Shown here: positions 7,248 through 14,550 of the stretch, piece by piece
Position numbering within the stretch: the stretch's first letter is position 1
How the letters are laid out: every line of letters begins with the position of its first letter
Made by a program: the position numbers and the translations under genes
From: a virus
Direction: 5' to 3' (one strand)
Virus record (IMG/VR): IMGVR_UViG_3300035698_026482
Coordinates: 1-64,000 of that record
DNA length: 64,000 nt
The notes under the pieces: generated by a model
The model's input: the letters and a program-made list of their open reading frames with translations, nothing else
The model's database searches: none
Told to the model about the DNA's origin: nothing

Positions 7248-8007
7248 TTTCAGTTAGCTCCTTCACAGACTTTGTAGTGCCATCAGATAGATTCACCACT
7301 GAATTACCTAACAGGTTGAATGTTTGTTCGCCTAGTTTAATTTCAAACATGTCGCCTTCCTTTTTCCATTTGCGTCTAAGAATCAGGTCGATTGCACGAT
7401 CAATTACGCGTAATGTCTTAAGACCCAAAAGGTCGAATTTGATCCAACCAAATTTCTCAAGGTGCCTATAGTGCAGCCCCTCTGTCCAGGGAGTTTGAAT
7501 CTCGCCGCGAATTTTAATAACAGGCATTCTTGCTTGAATGTTCTCCGATACAATAACACCACCTGCATGACGACCGATCGCCTTATTTTGCTTGAACAGA
7601 ACCTTGATGTGTTCACCAACTTGCGGATACTTTTCGATATATTCTCGGAAGCCCTTTGAATGCGCCATGGCATCATCAAAGCGTAGCACGAAAACGTTCT
7701 TGTCATCGCCCTTCTTTTGCGTTGCCCGCATGACCTCACGCTCAACACCCTTGGTCGCTTGGTTCGTCTCGGAGAAATCAATGCCATAAAACTTTGAAAT
7801 ATCCTTTACCAGCGACTTCAGTTGTAGTGTATTATAGTTAGAAATCGGCACAACGTTTTCAGTGCCAAATTTATCACGAAGCAAGTGCTTTAATTTGTCA
7901 TTATCGGCAACATCGGAATTATGCGATGCTATTGACAACCCTTGTTTCAAAAAAGAATGACGAATCATATGAGTATTATACATCACGATAACTTCATTTG
8001 TCAACAT
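7204..8007 (-). CDS. dnaE: DNA polymerase III alpha, piece 2
   Basis: 267 residues as drawn. Up to residue 30 is an intein C-terminal segment (FLKQGLSIASHN), then Ser+1. The extein carries SDVADNDKLKHLL, then VVPISNYNTLQLKSLVKD, GRHAGGVIVSE and KFDLLGLKTLRVIDRA, all PolIII alpha motifs. The last 35 residues (NLLGNSVVNLSDGTTKSV and on) resemble intein block A with Asn where Cys1 would be, and are cut short by the stop inside HEG-C. A consensus sigma-70 promoter lies over the first codons, so the real start may be ATG 7968 (MIRHSFLKQG), leaving only 17 intein residues. Confidence 0.75.
   Translation of the reverse strand: MLTNEVIVMYNTHMIRHSFLKQGLSIASHNSDVADNDKLKHLLRDKFGTENVVPISNYNTLQLKSLVKDISKFYGIDFSETNQATKGVEREVMRATQKKGDDKNVFVLRFDDAMAHSKGFREYIEKYPQVGEHIKVLFKQNKAIGRHAGGVIVSENIQARMPVIKIRGEIQTPWTEGLHYRHLEKFGWIKFDLLGLKTLRVIDRAIDLILRRKWKKEGDMFEIKLGEQTFNLLGNSVVNLSDGTTKSVKELTENDDIVEVPGLWKEL
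7918..8007 (-). other. Short split intein C-segment, dnaE site PDID/SDVADN
   Basis: At most 30 residues ending ASHN, then Ser+1. It holds only block G; block F is in the N-half at 9573-10019. If the promoter-proximal ATG is used it is 17 residues. Confidence 0.65.
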
Positions 8008-9576
8008 TGCGATTATAGCTCGGCGTCAGCACGAGGATTTGCGCAACATAATAAGAAAAAGCATAATATCGAAAGTGAATCATTGTTTTGCAATGTATAT
8101 GAAACACACGCCCAATTACACAAATGCGCCGGATGCAATGCCCAATCGAAATTTGTCGGTTTTACGCATGGATACGAGCAGATTTGTGGGAAGTGCAAAA
8201 GAAAAAAAGCTTTCGAAAAATTGACGCCGTGGAACAAGGGTTTAACAAAATCAACTAGTGGAAAGGTTAAAAAAGCTGCGGCGTCAATGCGTAAGCATTA
8301 CGATAAAAATAAGCACTGGTCGAAGGGTCTAAAAAAAGAAACATCAAGCATTATTGCATCGCGAAGTCATGCTGTATCGAAATCATTAAAAAAATATTAT
8401 GATGAGAACGAACATTGGTCAACGGGACTAACAAAACATACGCATACAGGGATTGCAAAGAGAAGCATTACAAACGCCGCCGTGCAAAAAGGGAAAAAGT
8501 TTTCCAAAGCGCATAAGCTTAAGCTTTCTAATGCGAAAATACTAAGCGAAAAAATTGTCGACTATCGGTTGCATGAGCATGGATTCAATCGATTAGCAGC
8601 GTATGAACATTCGCAAAAGAAGTTGCTTGTCGAGTGCATCAAATGCGAAACGCAATTTGAAAAAACATACGGCAACATTATAAACAGCGGTGGACGATGC
8701 ACAATATGTGACCCAGCATATCAAAACCAATCGTCGAAATGGCAAACAGAAATCTACGATTTCATTATTTCACAGTTCTCGGGTGATGTTATTTTAAACG
8801 ATCGTACATTATTGGGCGGTTATGAATTGGACATTTTTATCCCTTCGCTTAATTTCGCCATTGAATGTCATGGAATATATTGGCATAGCGAAGCAGCGGG
8901 AAGGTTTGATAAAAACTATCATCAAATGAAGTATCAACTTGCTCGTGAACATGGCGTTGAATTATTTCAAATTTATGAGGACGAATGGACTCAAAAAAGT
9001 GAACTTATTAAGGCGATGATTCTGCATCGACTAGGTCATAGCACGCATGTATATGCAAGAAAGCTTAATTTGCAAATCGATACGCCAAACAAAAAAGACG
9101 TTGATGATTTTATTAACAGCAATCATCTAGATGGCTCAACACGATGTCGTCATAGAATTGTACTCAGTGATGCTAATGATGAAATCTTCGGGGCCTTGAC
9201 GTTACGAAAAATCAGCTGGGGCAAATTTAAGGGTGAATTTGAAATTGCGCGCATGTGTTTCAAGCGCGGAACCAAGGTCATTGGCGGAAGCGCGCGCTTG
9301 ATCGCACACGCCAAACATCTACTTCCTGGGGACAAACTTATAACGTATGCTGATAATCGCCTTGGCGGACGGCATCATTGCTATAAAAGTAATGGCTTCG
9401 TATATTCACATTCGACGACGCCTCGATGGTGGTGGACAAATCTTACTGATCGGATGGATCGATTTCATGTTCGTGCAGATAAGGCACGTGGGCTATCAGA
9501 AAATGAAAACGCCGCATTACACGGCGTTGTCAGGATTTATGGATGTAGCAACGAATGTTACATTTATAATCCTTAG
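7957..9576 (+). CDS. Homing endonuclease HEG-D (EDxHD / Vsr-like), antisense to dnaE
   Basis: About 539 residues. N-terminal zinc finger (CQHCDYS...H) and a second CAGC..CGKC pair, then repeated NKGLTK / SKGLKKET / STGLTKHT motifs. A Vsr-like nuclease follows (ELDIFIPSLNFAIECHGIYWH, then LFQIYEDEW), then the C-terminal domain shared with HEG-C (RWWWTNLTDRMDRF, ADKARGLSENENAALHGVVRIYG). It is one of two plus-strand genes in the window. It fills the gap between dnaE pieces 1 and 2: its stop overlaps the end of piece 1 and its start overlaps the 5' end of piece 2. Possible starts are ATG 7957 or 7969. Confidence 0.8.
   Translation: MTNHMSIIHHDNFICQHCDYSSASARGFAQHNKKKHNIESESLFCNVYETHAQLHKCAGCNAQSKFVGFTHGYEQICGKCKRKKAFEKLTPWNKGLTKSTSGKVKKAAASMRKHYDKNKHWSKGLKKETSSIIASRSHAVSKSLKKYYDENEHWSTGLTKHTHTGIAKRSITNAAVQKGKKFSKAHKLKLSNAKILSEKIVDYRLHEHGFNRLAAYEHSQKKLLVECIKCETQFEKTYGNIINSGGRCTICDPAYQNQSSKWQTEIYDFIISQFSGDVILNDRTLLGGYELDIFIPSLNFAIECHGIYWHSEAAGRFDKNYHQMKYQLAREHGVELFQIYEDEWTQKSELIKAMILHRLGHSTHVYARKLNLQIDTPNKKDVDDFINSNHLDGSTRCRHRIVLSDANDEIFGALTLRKISWGKFKGEFEIARMCFKRGTKVIGGSARLIAHAKHLLPGDKLITYADNRLGGRHHCYKSNGFVYSHSTTPRWWWTNLTDRMDRFHVRADKARGLSENENAALHGVVRIYGCSNECYIYNP
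7976..8004 (-). promoter_or_regulatory. Consensus sigma-70 promoter before dnaE piece 2
   Basis: On the minus strand TTGACA (8004-7999) and TATAAT (7980-7975) are separated by exactly 18 bases. It lies inside the short gap between the two split-intein halves, overlapping the 5' end of the antisense HEG-D. It would let dnaE pieces 2-4 and their endonucleases be transcribed separately from piece 1. Confidence 0.7.
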
Positions 9577-10019
9577 TTTTTCATATACCCAAGCGTATGT
9601 TCAATCGTGTTTGAATCATCGTATTCAATTACATCGAATGGTACAACGTTGAATGTATGTGATCCCTCAACTGAGATGTCGACAAATTCTGTTTCTGTAT
9701 CTAGTGTGTCGACGGACACAACTCTTGCATTACCCTGCATTGATTTTAAATCAATGCCTGCTGCCAGATCTTTCGCAAAAACAACATTATTATCGATATC
9801 TAAAAAACGATGCTTTTCAACGCAAGCAATGCCTCCAAGACATCCATTAAGCTCAATTGTAATCAGTAGCGGCACATCGGTTTTATTTTCCCTAAGCTGA
9901 ACATGCGTAACGCATCTGGGAGTACCATCGGCGTCAAGCACCTCATCACCCTTACCAATGTCACCGATCGGGCTGTATGACCCGTCAGCCATCACAACCA
10001 TATGGTTACTTGCAATACA
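9573..10019 (-). other. Long split intein N-segment, dnaE site PDID/SDVADN
   Basis: 148 residues with Cys1 (CIASNHMVVMADGS), a block B-like CVEKHRFL and a block F-like VDISVEGSHTFNVV, then 22 residues and a stop. Block G is encoded separately at 7918-8007. Confidence 0.75.
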
Positions 10020-11894
10020 ATCAATATCGGGATATGACGAACGTGCCAGAGAGATAAACCTAGCGAACAACAAATTGTACTTAATAGGATCTACATGTGT
10101 GATGTATAACACGTAACACAATAGTGATCCTGCCGCGGAATTATGAACTGCTTTTCCTTCAATGTTATAAGTGTGTGAAGGCTCAACACATAAGTCAATA
10201 ACCTTGCCTTGATAAGGCCTAATTGTTCTTTTTATTAGTTTGCTATCATCGTGTTTGGCGACGCCAACAACATCATCTAAATCTGTTAGATTTTGTGCCT
10301 CGACCCATCCTCGATTTGACGTTAAAAATTCATGATCAAGTGTACACGTAATTGTTTTACCATCATCGAATTCAAGATCAATTACATCCTCATTGATATC
10401 ATAAGTAAAAACATCAGTGACTTGTCCGATATTGTCATATGCATCAATGACGTCTTCGCCTATTGTAATTGTATCAAGGCGTTTAGGTCCATCAGACGTA
10501 AGCACATTTGATTCAGGAACAAAACACCCTCTACCGGGGCCCACCAGCATATTTTCGTTGGCAAGCTCCATGATTGACTTCATTGTCAAAAAGTAGAGCG
10601 AGAAGTTCTTTTGCTTAATAACCTCAAGTTCTTCCTCTATGCGAGCAACATATTCCGGCTTATCTGCCAGTCCGCGTTTGGTCAGTCCCTCATACGCTGC
10701 GCTTGTAAGTGCTTCATGTTCGCCTTGACCCTTTGGAACAACATACGATGGAAGCTTCACAGAGACGTTTGGACTCGTGTCACCAATCATATCATGGGCA
10801 ATATCATAAGTGCGCTCGATTGCATCAGCAACCAGCTGATCGTCGTAAAAGCTAAGCGACATCTTAGCATTGCGCCCCCTAAGCATGCGCTTTCCGTCCT
10901 TATACGCACCCCACATCTGCTCTGCATTTTTTGGATATAGCTCGCACTCAAGCTCGTCGATAGACTGGGGCAATGCTCCAGGTTCAAATTTATCTTTGCT
11001 TACCCATCCCAGCTTTTTATACATCTCACGATCCTTCCACAGATGTGGTCCAGGATAATGCGAGTCTGCAGTTGCAATGAGCGGCAATTGCGTTCTTTTG
11101 GCTAACTCAATCAAGTGCATGTTGACGAGGTGTTGCGGGCCTAACTTATTGAACTGTAGCTCAAGAAAGAAGTTCTCGCGACCGACTGCGTGCACAATAC
11201 TATCAGTCGTATTCGCCAGATCACGCTGGATTGCTTCAAATGTCTTTTGATCACCTACGCCAGGAACCATTTGATCCCATGTCAAATGCTGGTGGTGTCG
11301 CATTACGTCGTAACTTAGCGGACCTGCCAAACATGCAGAATTTACCACCAGACCCTCTGAGTGTAACTTTAGCAGCTTATAGTCAATTCTTGGGAATCTG
11401 TAGAACCCGTCGCTGTAGCTTTTTGAGACCAATGCGAAAAGATTTTCTAATCCCTTTTGTGACTTGGCAACAACAACAAGATGATGACGACGTCGAACAG
11501 GATCATACCACTTCGTCTGTTTTGATTCTTCCTCATTTTCGATAACGCTGCCGGCATCGTCGTCTGATACCTCTACGAGTCCTCGCTTGTTTTTTGCTTT
11601 TCGTTCGCGGGAAGCGTCATATTCGATTTTCCACTGCGTCAAGTCAGGATGAACATAAAACTCTACTCCTGGTATGAATTTAAACGCGCGGCCGAGCTTA
11701 TCCAATTCCCATTGATGGGATTGCGCATGTGAATATGAATTCATATGGCCGTGATCAGTTATGGCCATTGCGTTCATGCCATTTTCTAAAGCAAAATCAA
11801 AATGCTCTTTGGGATATCCAAGGCCATCATAGGTGCTAAAACCGGAATGTCCATGAAGTCCGACAAATCGTTTTGGCGGTCTTACAATGGACAC
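9573..11894 (-). CDS. dnaE: DNA polymerase III alpha, piece 1 (PHP domain, mini-intein, split-intein N-half)
   Basis: 773 residues. It starts with a PHP domain (LHGHSGFSTYDG, AITDHGHM), then the polymerase palm approach with GPGRG at 452-456. Residues 457-585 are a contiguous mini-intein, then SAAGSLLCYVLYITHVDPI and SYPDID. Cys626 begins a second intein N-segment that includes block F and runs to the stop. GTG start at 11894 with a strong AGAAGGAGG about eight bases upstream. The role is a replicative DNA polymerase that needs trans-splicing to join pieces 1 and 2. It is transcribed after array 1 and the HTH gene. Confidence 0.85.
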   Translation of the reverse strand: MSIVRPPKRFVGLHGHSGFSTYDGLGYPKEHFDFALENGMNAMAITDHGHMNSYSHAQSHQWELDKLGRAFKFIPGVEFYVHPDLTQWKIEYDASRERKAKNKRGLVEVSDDDAGSVIENEEESKQTKWYDPVRRRHHLVVVAKSQKGLENLFALVSKSYSDGFYRFPRIDYKLLKLHSEGLVVNSACLAGPLSYDVMRHHQHLTWDQMVPGVGDQKTFEAIQRDLANTTDSIVHAVGRENFFLELQFNKLGPQHLVNMHLIELAKRTQLPLIATADSHYPGPHLWKDREMYKKLGWVSKDKFEPGALPQSIDELECELYPKNAEQMWGAYKDGKRMLRGRNAKMSLSFYDDQLVADAIERTYDIAHDMIGDTSPNVSVKLPSYVVPKGQGEHEALTSAAYEGLTKRGLADKPEYVARIEEELEVIKQKNFSLYFLTMKSIMELANENMLVGPGRGCFVPESNVLTSDGPKRLDTITIGEDVIDAYDNIGQVTDVFTYDINEDVIDLEFDDGKTITCTLDHEFLTSNRGWVEAQNLTDLDDVVGVAKHDDSKLIKRTIRPYQGKVIDLCVEPSHTYNIEGKAVHNSAAGSLLCYVLYITHVDPIKYNLLFARFISLARSSYPDIDCIASNHMVVMADGSYSPIGDIGKGDEVLDADGTPRCVTHVQLRENKTDVPLLITIELNGCLGGIACVEKHRFLDIDNNVVFAKDLAAGIDLKSMQGNARVVSVDTLDTETEFVDISVEGSHTFNVVPFDVIEYDDSNTIEHTLGYMKN
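10140..10526 (-). other. Contiguous mini-intein, dnaE site GPGRG/SAAGS
   Basis: 129 residues with Cys1, block B (CTLDHEFLTS), block F (VIDLCVEPSHTYNIEG), terminal VHN and Ser+1. No endonuclease domain. Position matches a known dnaE insertion point in the catalytic palm. Confidence 0.9.
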
Positions 11895-11930
11895 TCTGGC
11901 GCCTCCTTCTTTTTGCTTAATTTGTTCATA

Positions 11931-12227
11931 TTAGTTCAATTTGCCTTGTTGAAATGCATTAACCCACGCGTAAATTGTCGGGGCATGGCAGCCAAATTCT
12001 TTTGCTAGCGTCGTTGCCGATTCACCAGCGAGTTTTCGTGTAGCCGCAACGACTTTCATATCATTCGTAAATTTTCGTTTTTGTTTAGACCTAGGAACAA
12101 GATCTGCGACCCACTTATGAACTACGGTCGGATTAACGTTTAAAATTTCGCCAACCTTATATGTGCTGTGATGCAGCTCATATAATATTCTCGCTGCTTT
12201 TTTGGTTCGGGCAGTATGACGCCTCAT
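11931..12227 (-). CDS. Double helix-turn-helix protein (IS3 OrfA/transposase-like)
   Basis: 98 residues with two HTH units: about residues 10-42 (ARILYELHHSTYKVGEIL then NPTVVHKWVADL) and about 53-95 (FTNDMKVVAATRKLAGES then LAKEFGCHAPTIYAWVNAF). The second fits the OrfA-type transposase HTH pattern. No catalytic partner is nearby. Its ATG overlaps the stop of the last array 1 gene (ATGA), so it is the terminal cistron of array 1 and could be a DNA-binding regulator of it. The exact family is uncertain. Confidence 0.7.
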   Translation of the reverse strand: MRRHTARTKKAARILYELHHSTYKVGEILNVNPTVVHKWVADLVPRSKQKRKFTNDMKVVAATRKLAGESATTLAKEFGCHAPTIYAWVNAFQQGKLN

Positions 12228-12409
12228 AATGTCTTATTATACATCACCCTTCGTGAGGAGAACACGCTTTTATTGCGAATCCTTTTTTTGTCTCCGTAAA
12301 GATCACGAGTCCAGCGACGCCAAGACCGGGCAAATTCATATGTCCACGCGGAAGAAAACCCGTACAGCCTGTGCTCTTGCAAAAAATTGTCTGCGGGCAG
12401 GATCCTCAT
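12224..12409 (-). CDS. Array 1 FSSR-tail small protein A1-17
   Basis: 61 residues starting MRILPADNFLQEH. The tag is VFSSRRV, followed by MYNKTL. It overlaps the upstream stop (ATGA at 12406-12409) and the HTH gene downstream. An internal GFSSAWTYEF echoes the array 3 form of the tag. Function unknown. Confidence 0.7.
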   Translation of the reverse strand: MRILPADNFLQEHRLYGFSSAWTYEFARSWRRWTRDLYGDKKRIRNKSVFSSRRVMYNKTL

Positions 12410-12601
12410 CTGCTTATCCTACGTGAGGAGAACACATGGCTTGTACCCTCGTGGGTTGGATCACCGTAATAATCATTCGTCTTCCAGGCCCATACAAGTT
12501 GACGATCGGGGGGGGAGGTAGCCTCGACGGTGGTTTACTGCCCTGCTGCTATCAATATAAAGGATAAGGTCGCCTAGGAACCATTTCATTGCACGTGTCA
12601 T
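12406..12601 (-). CDS. Array 1 FSSR-tail protein A1-16, frame interrupted at a C8 tract
   Basis: The ATG at 12601 (MTRAMKWFLGDLILYID) opens a frame that ends at 12473 without the tag. In the frame one base away, after eight consecutive C (G on the plus strand, 12508-12515), the sequence continues as DRQLVWAWKTNDYYGD and ends HVFSSRRISR with a stop at 12406 that is coupled to A1-17. With seven C the gene would be intact. Either slippage or phase variation, a recent mutation, or an assembly error. Confidence 0.6.
12508..12515. repeat. Homopolymer of eight G (C8 on the coding strand)
   Basis: The tract lies inside A1-16 exactly where its reading frame must change to reach the FSSR tag. Confidence 0.85.
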
Positions 12602-12762
12602 GCGCTCACCTTTCGTGAAGACCATTGATTGACTTGATGGGCCGGGGTCGAGCCCATTGTTTTCATCGTCGTGCTCATCCAATAACGTTGCGCTTGATTA
12701 CCCATATAGTTTAAGAGATACATGTCATCACATCGCCATGGCAATTTTTCAACAACCCACAT
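12598..12762 (-). CDS. Array 1 FSSR-tail small protein A1-15
   Basis: 54 residues starting MWVVEKLPWRCDDMYLLNYM and ending NQWSSRKVSA, with Trp in place of the motif Phe. Clear paralogue of A1-13 (shared DDMYLL, MGN, QRYWM, KTMGSTPAH). Its start overlaps the upstream TAA (TAATG), with AAGGTG from the preceding tag as ribosome site. Function unknown. Confidence 0.75.
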   Translation of the reverse strand: MWVVEKLPWRCDDMYLLNYMGNQAQRYWMSTTMKTMGSTPAHQVNQWSSRKVSA

Positions 12763-12968
12763 TAGCTGCTCACCTTGCGTGATGAGAACATCATGCTGGC
12801 GTAGCTGCAGATCCATGAATAGGGTGAACAAAATGACTCACGCGACCAACCAAGATCCTCTGGGGACGAGCTCGGCTCATCATTTTTTGTGCACCAAGTA
12901 TATGCTTGCGGCTTGAAAAAATCGTCACGAAGCAACTGATCGTATCCGTTCAGCCAAGTTGTTTTCAT
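12762..12968 (-). CDS. Array 1 FSSR-tail small protein A1-14
   Basis: 68 residues starting MKTTWLNGYDQLLRDDFF and ending MMFSSRKVSS. The codons TTC TCA TCA CGC AAG GTG encode FSSRKV and at the same time give the AAGGTG ribosome site for A1-15. Overlaps both neighbours by one to four bases. Function unknown. Confidence 0.75.
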   Translation of the reverse strand: MKTTWLNGYDQLLRDDFFKPQAYTWCTKNDEPSSSPEDLGWSRESFCSPYSWICSYASMMFSSRKVSS

Positions 12969-13129
12969 ACATTTACCTTGCGTGAAGACCATTGATAGGC
13001 CCGATGGGCCGGGGTCGAGCCCATTGTTTTCAGCACGTTGCTCATCCAATAACGTTGTATTTCATTGCCCATATTACGCAAAAGATACATGTCATCAGGT
13101 CGCCTCGGAAATCCCACAACGGCCCACAT
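12965..13129 (-). CDS. Array 1 FSSR-tail small protein A1-13
   Basis: 54 residues starting MWAVVGFPRRPDDMYLLRNM and ending YQWSSRKVNV. Paralogue of A1-15; RPDDMY is also found in A2-13 of the second array, linking the arrays. TAATG start overlap with A1-12. Function unknown. Confidence 0.75.
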   Translation of the reverse strand: MWAVVGFPRRPDDMYLLRNMGNEIQRYWMSNVLKTMGSTPAHRAYQWSSRKVNV

Positions 13130-13416
13130 TAGTTGGCCACCTTCCGCGATGAGAATATTGAAATACAAAAGGCGCCGCCCGGCATGCCTCTATCAACGCA
13201 ATAAGGCATGCCGCCGCCGGCGTGTTTGGATGAGGCTGTTTCATATTTTGATGCCTTGCATGTATATCTTAAATTCGTGATTATGTAAGAACCGCCCATG
13301 CGATTCTCATGATACTGGAAATATGAATCGTCTACTGCAATGCATGCATATAGATCAGGCCAATGAACATACGGCCAATGTTTTATTTGCCTTGGCGCTG
13401 GATTTACGACCTTCAT
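13129..13416 (-). CDS. Array 1 FSSR-tail small protein A1-12
   Basis: 95 residues, the longest of the array, starting MKVVNPAPRQIKHWPYVHWP and ending SIFSSRKVAN. The WPY...D segment resembles A1-11. ATG overlaps the A1-11 stop. Function unknown. Confidence 0.75.
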   Translation of the reverse strand: MKVVNPAPRQIKHWPYVHWPDLYACIAVDDSYFQYHENRMGGSYIITNLRYTCKASKYETASSKHAGGGMPYCVDRGMPGGAFCISIFSSRKVAN

Positions 13417-13637
13417 CTATTCACCCTGCGGCTTGAAAATATAAGCGCCTCTATATGCCCATCATGTAGTGGCGCCGTGTATGTGCATTTATCGTTAAAC
13501 TGCCATCCGCATTGCTTTGCAGTCTGTGTTTTATTATCGAAGTCCCATATACACGCTTGCTGACTTGACAGATGAATTGGTATGTCTAGTGAATAGGGCC
13601 ACCCGCGCAAGAGAATATCACCCGATAACAGTTTCAT
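13413..13637 (-). CDS. Array 1 FSSR-tail small protein A1-11
   Basis: 74 residues starting MKLLSGDILLRGWPYSLD and ending LIFSSRRVNR. The motif uses TTT TCA AGC CGC AGG GTG, i.e. an AGC serine instead of TCN. Shows the N-terminal GD-hydrophobic signature of the family. ATGA coupling to A1-10. Function unknown. Confidence 0.75.
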   Translation of the reverse strand: MKLLSGDILLRGWPYSLDIPIHLSSQQACIWDFDNKTQTAKQCGWQFNDKCTYTAPLHDGHIEALIFSSRRVNR

Positions 13638-13837
13638 GTGCTCACCTTCCTGGACGAGAAGATAAGATATTTGTGATACTGTAATCTGTACGCTGCTGCT
13701 TTCGTCGAAGCCGCTTTTGCCTGGGTGGGACTCATTTTTCCTACATCAATATAGTATGCGCGGCGACGGCGGCGGCTGTATATCCACTTGTCATATTGCC
13801 ATTTTTCAATTAGCGCATCCTGAATTTTGTATTTCAT
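13634..13837 (-). CDS. Array 1 FSSR-tail small protein A1-10
   Basis: 67 residues starting MKYKIQDALIEKWQYDKW, with an SRRRRR run and an Ala-rich helix-like segment, ending LIFSSRKVST. Motif codons TTC TCG TCC AGG AAG GTG. Start chosen by overlap with the A1-9 stop; a longer frame upstream overlaps A1-9. Function unknown. Confidence 0.75.
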   Translation of the reverse strand: MKYKIQDALIEKWQYDKWIYSRRRRRAYYIDVGKMSPTQAKAASTKAAAYRLQYHKYLIFSSRKVST

Positions 13838-13931
13838 ACATTCACCTTTCGTGAGGAGAAAATGATCATACGTCCATATGGATGGTAATTCGTTGCATCT
13901 AACGACCACGGCGGCAAAATATGATACATTT
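13833..13931. repeat. Copy 1 of a ~98-bp duplication in array 1
   Basis: Nearly identical to 13976-14074. Covers the 3' half of A1-9 including the FSSR tag. Confidence 0.85.
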
Positions 13932-13980
13932 TATCTGTACTTGTTGGCCAGAATTGATGATCTCCCGCGAGCATATTCAT
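13834..13980 (-). CDS. Array 1 FSSR-tail small protein A1-9 (48 aa)
   Basis: 48 residues starting MNMLAGDHQFWPTSTDK and ending MIIFSSRKVNV. The C-terminal two thirds (MYHIL.P.SLDATNYHPYGR onward) is nearly identical to A1-8, from a recent tandem duplication. The AAAGGTG of the tag sits just before the next ATG. Function unknown. Confidence 0.7.
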   Translation of the reverse strand: MNMLAGDHQFWPTSTDKMYHILPPWSLDATNYHPYGRMIIFSSRKVNV

Positions 13981-14074
13981 ACATTCACCTTTCGTGAGGA
14001 GAAAATGATCATACGTCCATATGGATGGTAATTCGTTGCATCTAACGAGCCCGGCGTCAAAATATGATACATTT
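13976..14074. repeat. Copy 2 of a ~98-bp duplication in array 1
   Basis: Nearly identical to 13833-13931. Covers the 3' half of A1-8. Offset between copies is 143 bp. Confidence 0.85.
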
Positions 14075-14117
14075 CAAACATTTTCAATACCATGTGATCG
14101 TCTAGCTTGAGTTTCAT
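13977..14117 (-). CDS. Array 1 FSSR-tail small protein A1-8 (46 aa)
   Basis: 46 residues starting MKLKLDDHMVLKMFEMYHIL and ending MIIFSSRKVNV. Same C-terminal segment as A1-9 with a different N-terminus, showing that N-terminal parts can be exchanged. ATGA overlap with the A1-7 stop. Function unknown. Confidence 0.7.
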   Translation of the reverse strand: MKLKLDDHMVLKMFEMYHILTPGSLDATNYHPYGRMIIFSSRKVNV

Positions 14118-14335
14118 ATTGTCACCTTGCGTGAAGAAAATGCCCAGGCAATAGTTTCCCCTGCGAAGTCGTTATCATGATTAAGATACGTGGTCTCGTA
14201 AGCAACATGTTCCTCGCCGCGCGAAAGCTTATAGCCTATGCGACGACCGTGCTGCCCGGTCTGACCGTGCATGACAACTGCCTCTACGCGGATTGAATTA
14301 AAAACAACAGCTAAGTCATCGTGATATGCAATCAT
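14114..14335 (-). CDS. Array 1 FSSR-tail small protein A1-7
   Basis: 73 residues starting MIAYHDDLAVVFNSIRVEA and ending WAFSSRKVTI. The MIAY.DD start is shared with A2-6 in array 2, so the two arrays hold orthologous or paralogous pairs. Starts within the A1-6 stop region. Function unknown. Confidence 0.75.
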   Translation of the reverse strand: MIAYHDDLAVVFNSIRVEAVVMHGQTGQHGRRIGYKLSRGEEHVAYETTYLNHDNDFAGETIAWAFSSRKVTI

Positions 14336-14550
14336 CGTGCTACACGCCTTGAAGAAAATGCAGTAATATGCTGATCAGTAACACCCCATCTAATCAGATT
14401 CTTAGTTATGACTAAAGGTAACGACGATGTTTTGGCGCCCGATTTAAATTCTGTAGGATGCTGCCCAAAAAATGCGATTTTTGAATCAGCAATATGAAGT
14501 CTTAAGAAGAAATCACCTTCATGCCAGCGAAATTTAATTTGAGGAACCAT
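14332..14550 (-). CDS. Array 1 FSSR-tail small protein A1-6
   Basis: 72 residues starting MVPQIKFRWHEGDFFLRLH and ending TAFSSRRVAR (TTT TCT TCA AGG CGT GTA). Shows the GD-F-F-L signature near the N-terminus. Overlaps the end of A1-5. Function unknown. Confidence 0.75.
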   Translation of the reverse strand: MVPQIKFRWHEGDFFLRLHIADSKIAFFGQHPTEFKSGAKTSSLPLVITKNLIRWGVTDQHITAFSSRRVAR

